From an uncultured Eubacteriales bacterium (GTDB lineage: Bacteria; Bacillota; Clostridia; Oscillospirales; UBA644): DNA of 28,564 nucleotides. Shown here in pieces: positions 22,310 through 28,564 of this stretch. The notes beneath the pieces were generated by a model. That model saw only the letters and a program-made list of their open reading frames with translations. It did no database searches and was not told the origin of the DNA. Where the stretch lies: positions 1 to 28,564 of the forward strand of contig CAJLLT010000025.1 of assembly GCA_905207625.1 (NCBI GenBank), read 5' to 3'. The translations under genes were made by a program, and so were the position numbers. How positions within the stretch are numbered: the first letter of the stretch is position 1; each line of letters starts with the position of its first letter.

Positions 22310-24247
22310 ATGACAAAAAAAGTAAAGGCATCAAAAAAGGTTTCCGCGGTGACTGATCCCGAACAGCGTCAGAAACTGCGTCAAAAGCAGAATAAACAGG
22401 CACAGAAGATCCGCCACTACTATTTCCGGACCTTCTATTATTCGTTTGCCATAACTTTTATCATTGCCGGGCTCGCCGCGGTAATGCTTTTTGTTTACGG
22501 GCAGGACAAGAACTTCTTCGGATCCGCGGACAAACAGTATGATCAGGCTCTTCAGTACATCGAAAACGCACAGACGGACAAGGCGATCGCTGCGCTTGAA
22601 GAATGTCTGGAGCTCGACCCGGACTACTCAAAGGCAAGACTGATGCTTATCGAACAGCTCCTGCAGAAGGGCGACGCCGTAACCGCGGAAAAGCTTACTG
22701 ACGAAGGAATAGAAAGACATCCCCGCAACGAAAAGTTTTATAAACTTAAAATATCCCTGCTGACCCGGCAGAACAAGATTCAGCAGGCTATGGAGTTTAT
22801 AGACTCCGTGGCTTCGAACTACATCGTAATCAAGCTGACAGAAGTCCGACCCTCAAATATAATCACAACCCCCGATCCGGGAACTTATGACTCCGCGCTC
22901 CAGATTCGCTTCAACGCTCAGGCAAATACCGACATATACTACACCCTGGACGGTTCCGCCCCCACTCTTCAGAGTCTTAGATATTCCGCGGACAACCCCA
23001 TAACCGTGGAAAAGGGCACTGCTACGGTACGGGCTTTTGCCATAAATTCCGACGGGCTTATATCCGACGAATACTCCGCGACTTACCGTATATACAGTGA
23101 CTACACCCCATACACTTTTGTAGACGCGAAGATAGAGCAGATCGTCCGCAAAACACTCGGGAAATCAACCGGGACCATATACTACAAGGATCTTGACAAA
23201 ATCAAAAAACTTTCCAATGAAGAGACTGCCGACGTATCTTATTCCGGGCAGGTGACCTCCCTTGCGGACCTCCTGGAAATGCAGAACCTGACGGAAATAC
23301 GGCTCGACAATGAACCTGCGATTGCGGACTATACTCCCCTGATCCAGCTTAAGCTTCTCAAAAACCTGAGCCTGAGCGGGAACAACATCGATGACTCCAT
23401 GGCAAAGCCGATATTCTCCGTTCAGTGGCTGTCCACACTTGACCTTTCAAACAACCTGATCTCAGATATCACTCCGGTCAAAGGACTCACCCTTCTGCGC
23501 CAGCTTAACCTTGCCGGCAATGCCGTGAAGGACGATGTGATCCACTCTCTGGGCGGGCTCACGAGTCTGAAAACACTTGACCTTTCAAGGAATCTCATCT
23601 CGGATATATCTCCCCTCTCATCCCTCACGCTTCTGACAAGTCTGAACCTGTCCAGCAACATAATCACGGATATCTCCCCCCTCGCGGGAATGTCCATGCT
23701 GACGGAACTTGATATATCTTACAACGGAATACTTCAGCTTGACGCGATATCAAGGCTGACTAATATACAGACACTTAACATATCCGATAACCCTGAAATC
23801 GTTACCCTGTCCGCACTCTCGGAATATACAAGACTGACCAACCTGAAAATCAGCGGAACCGCGGTAACGACCATAGATGAGATATCGACAATGACCTCAC
23901 TGATAACCTTTGACTGCAGCCGTACCGCAATCACCGATCTTTCCGTAGTTGTCCGCACAAATATCAAGAATCTTACCGCCTCCCAATGCGGTCTGACCTC
24001 AGCCTTCTCACTCATGGGTGCCCCGGAGCTGGAGGTTCTCGACCTCTCGGTCAATGCTATTTCCGACGCAACGCCCCTGACGGTTCTGCCTAACCTGAAA
24101 ATCCTCAATATAGCTTCAAATCCCGTGGTCAATGTTTCCATGCTTGCGCAATGCCCGAAGCTGGAGAGCGTTACTCTTACAAACGTTCCCATGCAGTCCA
24201 CGGATATATGGGCACTTCAGATGAAAAACATAACTATAATCAACTGA
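22310..24247 (+). CDS. Membrane-anchored TPR / CHB_HEX-like / leucine-rich-repeat protein
   Basis: A 645-residue protein. A very basic cytoplasmic tail (1-43) precedes one transmembrane helix (about 44-64). Outside follow a TPR-like helical part (about 73-165, with DKAIAALEECLELDPDYSKA), a chitobiase/beta-hexosaminidase C-terminal-like beta domain (about 187-262, marked by TPDPGTYDSALQI and DIYYTLDGSAPT), a short linker, and leucine-rich repeats of the internalin type with a 21-23 residue period (about 315-645, LTxLxLSxNxISDIxPL). There is no LPXTG or second anchor. GGGGAG lies about 9 nt before ATG 22310. hflK begins 13 bp after its stop, so the three genes form an operon. Binding to a protein or glycan partner is likely; the function is unknown. 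Confidence 0.82.
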   Translation: MTKKVKASKKVSAVTDPEQRQKLRQKQNKQAQKIRHYYFRTFYYSFAITFIIAGLAAVMLFVYGQDKNFFGSADKQYDQALQYIENAQTDKAIAALEECLELDPDYSKARLMLIEQLLQKGDAVTAEKLTDEGIERHPRNEKFYKLKISLLTRQNKIQQAMEFIDSVASNYIVIKLTEVRPSNIITTPDPGTYDSALQIRFNAQANTDIYYTLDGSAPTLQSLRYSADNPITVEKGTATVRAFAINSDGLISDEYSATYRIYSDYTPYTFVDAKIEQIVRKTLGKSTGTIYYKDLDKIKKLSNEETADVSYSGQVTSLADLLEMQNLTEIRLDNEPAIADYTPLIQLKLLKNLSLSGNNIDDSMAKPIFSVQWLSTLDLSNNLISDITPVKGLTLLRQLNLAGNAVKDDVIHSLGGLTSLKTLDLSRNLISDISPLSSLTLLTSLNLSSNIITDISPLAGMSMLTELDISYNGILQLDAISRLTNIQTLNISDNPEIVTLSALSEYTRLTNLKISGTAVTTIDEISTMTSLITFDCSRTAITDLSVVVRTNIKNLTASQCGLTSAFSLMGAPELEVLDLSVNAISDATPLTVLPNLKILNIASNPVVNVSMLAQCPKLESVTLTNVPMQSTDIWALQMKNITIIN

Positions 24248-24260
24248 GAAAGGAACTCTG

Positions 24261-25190
24261 ATGGAAAACAAAAAAATCAAGCCCTCGCGTTTTATTCTTC
24301 CCGCGGCGATACTGGTGATACTTCTCTATCTTGCATTCACAAGTTTCTTCACCGTAGGCGAAACCGAAAGAGCGGTGGTGACAACCTTCGGAAAGGTGAC
24401 CTCCGTTTGCGAAGCGGGACTTCACTTCAAACTGCCCTACCCCATACAGTCCGCGAAGATGGTCAACATGACTACCCGCAGGCTCACCGTAGGGTATGAG
24501 CTTACCCCAAACGGAGAAACCGTGGACCTTGACGAATCCACGATGATAACTGGGGACTACAATGTTGTCTGCATAGACTTTTTCATTGAATGGAAGGTCA
24601 GTGACGCACGTAAATTCCTGTATAACTCCAAAAATCCGGAGATGATACTGAAAAATATTTCCCAGGCCGCAGCCCGGGATGTGGTCGGCATGAAGACGGT
24701 AGACGAGGTTCTTACCACGGGAAAAGTTTCGATACAGTCCGAAATAAAAGCCAACATTGTCGAACAGCTTGAAAAACTCGACATCGGAATCCAGCTTGCG
24801 GAAGTAAAGATCCAGGACGCTGAACCGCCCACAAACGAAGTCATACAGGCGTTCAAGTCCGTGGAAACCGCAAAACAACAGAAGGAGACCACTATCAACG
24901 TTGCAAAGGCGTATGAAAACTCCGTGCTGCCCGATGCGGAAGCAAGAGCGGATAAGATAATAAAAGAGGCAGAAGCTTACCGTGAGGAAAGAATAAATCA
25001 GGCGAAAGGTACGACCGCCGGATTCCTTGCGATGTTCTCCGAATATACCGAAACACCCGAAATAACAAAAAAGCGGCTGTATCTGGAAATGATAGAAAAG
25101 GTCCTGCCCGGAGTTGACGTTTACATAGACTCCTCTGACGGATCCCTGGATAAAATAGTTATAGTTGACACGAAGGGAGGCAAAAACTGA
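24261..25190 (+). CDS. hflK: HflK, SPFH-domain membrane protease regulator
   Basis: A 309-residue protein with one N-terminal transmembrane helix (about 12-30) and an SPFH/Band-7 domain (about 30-215), ending with a helical, charged region (about 215-290) rich in A/E/K. GETERAVVTTFGK and AGLHFKLPYPIQ are the typical early SPFH motifs. In E. coli HflK and HflC form a large cage around FtsH and modulate degradation of membrane proteins; homologues in Firmicutes are assumed to act likewise. AAAGGA lies 8-9 nt before ATG 24261. It overlaps hflC by one base (TGATG). FtsH is not in the window. Confidence 0.92.
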   Translation: MENKKIKPSRFILPAAILVILLYLAFTSFFTVGETERAVVTTFGKVTSVCEAGLHFKLPYPIQSAKMVNMTTRRLTVGYELTPNGETVDLDESTMITGDYNVVCIDFFIEWKVSDARKFLYNSKNPEMILKNISQAAARDVVGMKTVDEVLTTGKVSIQSEIKANIVEQLEKLDIGIQLAEVKIQDAEPPTNEVIQAFKSVETAKQQKETTINVAKAYENSVLPDAEARADKIIKEAEAYREERINQAKGTTAGFLAMFSEYTETPEITKKRLYLEMIEKVLPGVDVYIDSSDGSLDKIVIVDTKGGKN

Positions 25191-26077
25191 TGAATACCGC
25201 AAAAATAATCAAGGCGGTGGTTGCGGCGGTTATCGTCGTTGTTGCCCTTTCCGTTATTTTCGGTTCCCTTTTTACCGTCGAGGAAAACGAATTCGGCGTG
25301 GTAAAGCAGTTCGGAAAGATAACCTCCGTCAAAAACGAAGCGGGCATATATTTCAAAATACCTTTCGTGGATGAGGTATCCACGCTCCCCGATACTAAAC
25401 TTGTCTATGATATACCTCCGAGCGAACTCCTTACCGGTGACGCGAAAAGTCTTGTGGTGGACAACTACGTGGTCTGGCAGATCACGGATCCGATAACCTT
25501 TATCCAGCGTGTGGGAACCGTTTCGGAAATGGAACGCCGTCTCGATGCGACCATATACAGTGTCGTTAAAAACACTCTGGGTCGCACTGAACAGGCGGAT
25601 ATAATCTCAGCCGGAGAGGGCGCAAGAAACGAACTCAACACGGTAATAACGGAAGAGGTCAATGAAAGCCTCCGGGATGAGTACGGGGTCACCGTTGTAT
25701 CGGTGGAAATAAAGAAACTTGACCTGCCGGAAGCGAACGAAAGCGCTGTCTACAACAGAATGATATCCGACAGACAGCAGATAGCCGCGGCACTTACAGC
25801 AGAGGGCGAACTGGAAGCGGCAAAGATCAAGAATGAAACAGATAAAAAAGCCACTATAATAGTCAGCCAGGCGGAAGCGGAAGCGGAACGTATAAAGGGT
25901 GAGGCGGAGGCGGAATACATGAAAATACTTGCCGAAGCGTTCGACACACCCGAAAAGGAAGAATTTTACGACTTCATCCGCAGTCTTGAAGCGGCAGAAG
26001 TCTCCATGAAGGACGGAAGAAAAGTTCTTATACTCTCCGGGGACAATCCCCTCGCCCGGATATTCGCCAACGACTGA
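25190..26077 (+). CDS. hflC: HflC, SPFH-domain membrane protease regulator
   Basis: A 295-residue partner of HflK: transmembrane helix (about 6-28), ENEFGVVKQFGK and AGIYFKIPFVDEV at the start of the SPFH domain, the conserved DYxVW-like VVDNYVVWQITDP, and a helical coiled segment (about 195-250, EAEAERIKGEAEAEYMKI). Length and order (hflK then hflC) agree with the family. GGGAGG lies 9 nt before ATG 25190, inside the end of hflK. A hairpin with a T-run (26111-26147) ends the operon. Confidence 0.93.
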   Translation: MNTAKIIKAVVAAVIVVVALSVIFGSLFTVEENEFGVVKQFGKITSVKNEAGIYFKIPFVDEVSTLPDTKLVYDIPPSELLTGDAKSLVVDNYVVWQITDPITFIQRVGTVSEMERRLDATIYSVVKNTLGRTEQADIISAGEGARNELNTVITEEVNESLRDEYGVTVVSVEIKKLDLPEANESAVYNRMISDRQQIAAALTAEGELEAAKIKNETDKKATIIVSQAEAEAERIKGEAEAEYMKILAEAFDTPEKEEFYDFIRSLEAAEVSMKDGRKVLILSGDNPLARIFAND

Positions 26078-26110
26078 GACCGATCGCATACTTAAAGGAA
26101 TAAAAACCAG

Positions 26111-26147
26111 CCACCTCTAATAGGATTTCTATCAGAGGTGGTTTTTT
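26111..26147 (+). terminator. hflC terminator whose 3' arm is the next gene's ribosome binding site
   Basis: Outer stem CCACCTCT (26111-26118) with AGAGGTGG (26134-26141), inner stem ATAG/CTAT and a short loop, followed by six T (26142-26147). The T-run touches the ATG at 26148, and the AGAGG of the 3' arm is the only Shine-Dalgarno-like element before that ATG, at about 9 nt. The same hairpin would therefore end the hflC transcript and hide the ribosome binding site in any readthrough RNA. Confidence 0.85.
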
Positions 26148-26441
26148 ATGTCCGGACAGATAAATCTCGGAAGACTCCGCTGCAAAGAGGTAATAAGCAT
26201 TACCGACGGCTGCCGGATCGGCTATGTGGACGATATTGAAATAGATACCGATACCGGAAAAGTAGTATCGGTGATCGTACCGTCCCACAGAAAATTCCTG
26301 TTTTTCTTCAGTCGGACGGTTTACAGTATTCCCTGGGACAGTATCAGAAAAGTGGGAGATGAAACCGTACTTGTGGAATGGAATACCCCCGAACCCGAAA
26401 AAAGAAACGATATATTCTCTCTGAGAGGTGTGAAGAAATGA
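26148..26441 (+). CDS. YlmC/YmxH-family PRC-barrel protein
   Basis: A 97-residue protein made of one PRC-barrel-like beta domain: KEVISITDGCRIGYVDDIEID near the start and RTVYSIPWDSIRKVGDETVLVE towards the end are typical of the YlmC/YmxH family of small proteins annotated as sporulation-associated in Bacillus and Clostridia; their molecular function is not established. There is no signal peptide. ATG 26148 directly follows the terminator T-run, and its ribosome binding site is the terminator's 3' arm. Its stop overlaps the start of the carboxypeptidase gene (ATGA), so the two are coupled. No separate promoter is evident. Confidence 0.85.
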   Translation: MSGQINLGRLRCKEVISITDGCRIGYVDDIEIDTDTGKVVSVIVPSHRKFLFFFSRTVYSIPWDSIRKVGDETVLVEWNTPEPEKRNDIFSLRGVKK

Positions 26442-27613
26442 AAAGAAGTCTGTTCACTTCCGTTTTAGCTGTTTTCCTTGTATTTTTCCTGGCTGTTCCC
26501 TGTTTTGCCGACGGAACGGATAAGCCAACTTTGTCCGACGATGTCATAATGACCGGACCTGCCCTGACCGTAACGGGAAAAGGTTGCGTACTTATGGAAG
26601 CAAGTACGGGACAGGTGCTTTTTGAGAGCGGCAAGGACACTGTTCTTCCCCCGGCAAGTGTAACAAAGGTTATGACTCTGCTGCTGATAATGGAGGCAGT
26701 GGACGATGGAAGGATAACTCTTACGGATACCGTAACCGCCAGCGAACATGCGGCTTCCATGGGCGGTACACAGATATACCTGCAGGTGGGAGAAACCATG
26801 ACGGTAGACGAACTGCTGAAAGCCGTGGCTATTCCCAGCGCAAACGATGCCGCGGTTGCACTGGCTGAGTTCGTTGCGGGTTCAGAGAGCGAATTTGTCT
26901 CAATGATGAATAACCGGGCGGCAGAACTGGGCATGAAAAACTCCAAATTCACCAACTGCACCGGGCTCTTTGACGACAATGAGCATTATACCACAGCATA
27001 CGACATAGCCCTGATGACCCGGGAACTTATGAAACATCCAAAAATATTCGATTACACGACAGTCTGGATGGACTCACTCCGAGACGGAGCATTCGGACTC
27101 GCAAACACCAATAAGATGCTCCGCACATACACCGGCATGACGGGAATGAAGACCGGATATACAAAACTTGCGGGGCATTGTCTGAGCGGAACCGCTCAGC
27201 GGGACGGAATGTCTCTTATTGCGGTGACTCTGGGGGCTCCCACCTCAAAAGAAAGATTTGATGACATCGCGGCAATGCTGGACTACGGCTTTGCTACATA
27301 CTCCGTCATCGACAGGTCCGCAGAAACTTCTGAGCCGATAAAGGTGATCAAGGGAAGAAACGACAGCGTTCAGGTCCGGGCGGCGGAAAATCTCAATCTT
27401 CTGGTAAAAAAGGGCAAAGAGAAGGGGCTAGAAACGGAAGTGGTCCTGGAGCCTCAGCTCACCGCACCGGTGTACAGCGGGCAGAAAGTCGGAACGGTGA
27501 GGTTTATTCTTGACGGTCAGACGGTCAAGGAGTGCGATGTTGTCGCCACTGAGGATGTGGAGAGGGCTTCTTTCACGGACTATTTCCGGCGTATAATGGG
27601 ATTACTCTTCTGA
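26438..27613 (+). CDS. D-alanyl-D-alanine carboxypeptidase (PBP5/6, DacF-like)
   Basis: A 391-residue secreted penicillin-binding protein that trims the terminal D-Ala from peptidoglycan stem peptides. A Sec signal peptide (about 1-24) ends near CFA-DG. The three active-site motifs are present: S74-V-T-K77 in PPASVTKVMT, SAN in IPSANDAA, and KTG in GMKTGYTKLAGH. After the transpeptidase fold comes a C-terminal beta domain (about 290-391) of the PBP5_C type, and the last residues (FTDYFRRIMGLLF) could be an amphipathic membrane anchor. ATG 26438 has GAGAGG 9-10 nt upstream and overlaps the previous stop. It may be sporulation-related, given its ylmC-like neighbour, but vegetative roles are equally possible. 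Confidence 0.93.
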   Translation: MKRSLFTSVLAVFLVFFLAVPCFADGTDKPTLSDDVIMTGPALTVTGKGCVLMEASTGQVLFESGKDTVLPPASVTKVMTLLLIMEAVDDGRITLTDTVTASEHAASMGGTQIYLQVGETMTVDELLKAVAIPSANDAAVALAEFVAGSESEFVSMMNNRAAELGMKNSKFTNCTGLFDDNEHYTTAYDIALMTRELMKHPKIFDYTTVWMDSLRDGAFGLANTNKMLRTYTGMTGMKTGYTKLAGHCLSGTAQRDGMSLIAVTLGAPTSKERFDDIAAMLDYGFATYSVIDRSAETSEPIKVIKGRNDSVQVRAAENLNLLVKKGKEKGLETEVVLEPQLTAPVYSGQKVGTVRFILDGQTVKECDVVATEDVERASFTDYFRRIMGLLF

Positions 27614-27623
27614 AAAACCGGAA

Positions 27624-28331
27624 TTACTGGAACAGATCCCTCATGGGTGCAACGGTATCCCTGCGGTAAATGCTGACACAGTCGGAGCTGTCACAGGTGG
27701 CAAGGAAAACATCTTTTTCGGACTTGAAACCCTGATTGCGCAGAGTTTTCTTGAGCCACTTCTCGTCATGACCGCAATATTTCAGATTTCCCTTTATGAT
27801 CTTCCCGTCCTGAATAACATTAACCACAAGCTTATCGGCCTGAGGATTCATGTCCAGGTCAGACGGGCAGACGGGTCTGGCGGTGGCTTTGGCCAGAATT
27901 GAAACATGACCGTTGGCCTCAAGGATCGCAGTCTGAATATCGGAAAGATCGAAAAAGCCATTGATACGGCACTGAGCAAGAAATTCGTTTATATCAAGCC
28001 TTGCCCGGGTAAAGTTCTTTTTGAACATTTTTCCGTTATCCACAAGAATGATGGCTCCCCCTGTAATGATACGGCGAAGAGCAAGGCTTTTATTTGTCAT
28101 AAGTGTTATAAGCAATGCTACGGCAGTATAAACCGTCATTGCAACAAGAGGGACCATGAAATTCTCATCCAGGCTCGTTGCCATTTCCGCGGCGATCGAA
28201 CCTATTGTTATACCGTTGATATAGTCAAACATGTTCAGTTCCGACATCTGCTTGTTTCCGATAAGTTTTGTGAATATGAACAGAGCAACTATTGAGCCGA
28301 AAGATACGGCAACTGTCTTCAGAAGATACAT
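27624..28331 (-). CDS. DUF421-family (YetF/YdfR-like) membrane protein
   Basis: A 235-residue protein. Three hydrophobic helices lie in the first 85 residues or so, with the family hallmark TKLIGNKQMSELNMFDYING (about 21-40) and GSIAAEMA; the soluble C-terminal part (about 90-235) includes GKMFKKNFTRARLDINEFL and NGFFDLSDIQTAILEANG. The family occurs mainly in spore-formers and its function is poorly known; some Bacillus members affect spore properties. ATG 28331 has AAGGTGG at 6-7 nt; an earlier in-frame start at 28388 has no ribosome binding site. It converges with the carboxypeptidase gene, with 10 bp between and no terminator seen. The upstream promoter is weak (TTGTAT, 18 bp, CAAAAT). 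Confidence 0.88.
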   Translation of the reverse strand: MYLLKTVAVSFGSIVALFIFTKLIGNKQMSELNMFDYINGITIGSIAAEMATSLDENFMVPLVAMTVYTAVALLITLMTNKSLALRRIITGGAIILVDNGKMFKKNFTRARLDINEFLAQCRINGFFDLSDIQTAILEANGHVSILAKATARPVCPSDLDMNPQADKLVVNVIQDGKIIKGNLKYCGHDEKWLKKTLRNQGFKSEKDVFLATCDSSDCVSIYRRDTVAPMRDLFQ

Positions 28332-28417
28332 TTTATCCACCTTTTCCTTTTTTGACTTATTTTGCACCGGATCGGCGGAAAAATACAAATCGGACGGTCT
28401 GACATTTCAGACACGGA

Positions 28418-28473
28418 AAAACAAGATCCGCAGGAAGGCTTTTATGCCCTCTTACGGATCTTGTTTTGTTTTT
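28418..28473. terminator. Terminator between the edge gene and the DUF421 gene
   Basis: Arms AAAACAAGATCCG (28418-28430) and CGGATCTTGTTTT (28455-28467) carry an inner GAAGGC/GCCCTC-like stem. T-runs are present on both strands. By position it ends the minus-strand gene entering from the right. Confidence 0.85.
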
Positions 28474-28478
28474 TACAA

Positions 28479-28564
28479 TTATTTACTGAGTTTTATCCGC
28501 TGTCGGCCCGACACGTCGCCGAAGGAATCGGTAAAACGGACATCGGCCTCGTCTCCGTCAAGAG
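28479..28564 (-). CDS. C-terminus of a minus-strand gene cut by the right edge
   Basis: The last 28 codons of a frame that enters from the right and stops at TAA (28479-28481), just before the terminator. The visible residues read LDGDEADVRFTDS then FGDVSGRQRIKLSK. That is a plausible beta-rich protein end, but far too short to name. The distance to a good terminator supports a real gene. Confidence 0.6.
   Translation of the reverse strand, partial: LDGDEADVRFTDSFGDVSGRQRIKLSK

Noticed and set aside
24240..25202. 320-codon open frame antisense to hflK
   Set aside because: HflK is well supported by motifs and operon structure; the antisense frame has an unnatural composition rich in F, Y and G.
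26058..26092. Sigma-E-like promoter for the ylmC-like gene (GATATT and CATACT)
   Set aside because: The spacing is 22 bp instead of about 14, so the match is not usable.
28397..28412. GTCTGA-CATT-TCAGAC dyad upstream of the DUF421 gene
   Set aside because: Short arms, weak promoter context and a neighbouring terminator make it too uncertain to call an operator.

Overview
The window reads as a chromosomal segment of an endospore-lineage Firmicute, probably a gut or anaerobic Clostridia (an Oscillospiraceae/Ruminococcaceae-like genome is my best guess). The reasons are SpmA/SpmB and a YlmC/YmxH-type PRC-barrel protein, strong AGGAGG-type ribosome binding sites, near-consensus sigma-A promoters with 17-bp spacers, Rho-independent terminators with long stems and T-runs, and tRNA genes with encoded CCA. 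GC content looks moderate by eye. There are no rRNA genes, CRISPR arrays, transposases or phage genes, so this is mostly ordinary backbone with some accessory-looking modules.

Layout. 1-4000 holds housekeeping and stress genes: a promoter leaving the left edge, a YfbR-like HD phosphohydrolase, a possible attenuator region before a HAD-fold protein, a CPA2 cation/proton antiporter and an Ogt-type DNA repair methyltransferase. 4059-4278 carries two copies of a structured ~98-bp repeat. 4525-10931 is an apparent five-gene operon: response regulator, short-loop histidine kinase, lipoprotein with a lipase-like catalytic triad, ABC ATPase and a large FtsX-type permease. 11195-12938 is a phospholipid pair (CdsA, diacylglycerol/lipid kinase).

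13031-19485, on the minus strand, is a second two-component/ABC module: response regulator, kinase, MacB-type permease, ATPase, and a membrane-anchored protein with about nine PASTA-like units and no kinase domain, whose gene overlaps the ATPase gene. This is the most unusual system in the window. Candidate control sites can be seen: an 11-bp-period direct repeat before the regulator promoter and a dyad before the permease.

19780-22066 has a zinc-ribbon membrane protein, a tRNA-Thr/tRNA-Pro pair, spmA-spmB with an unusually long overlap, and tRNA-Lys. 22310-26077 is an operon of a TPR/CHB_HEX-like/leucine-rich-repeat membrane protein followed by HflK and HflC. 26148-27613 pairs a YlmC/YmxH protein with a D-Ala-D-Ala carboxypeptidase. 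The ylmC-like ribosome binding site lies in the 3' arm of the terminator hairpin that ends hflC. The right edge has a DUF421 (YetF-like) membrane protein and the C-terminus of another minus-strand gene.

The common theme is the cell envelope: two signal-transduction/ABC systems, phospholipid synthesis, a peptidoglycan carboxypeptidase, a PASTA protein and membrane-protein quality control. All functions are inferred from motifs read by eye; no database search was possible.
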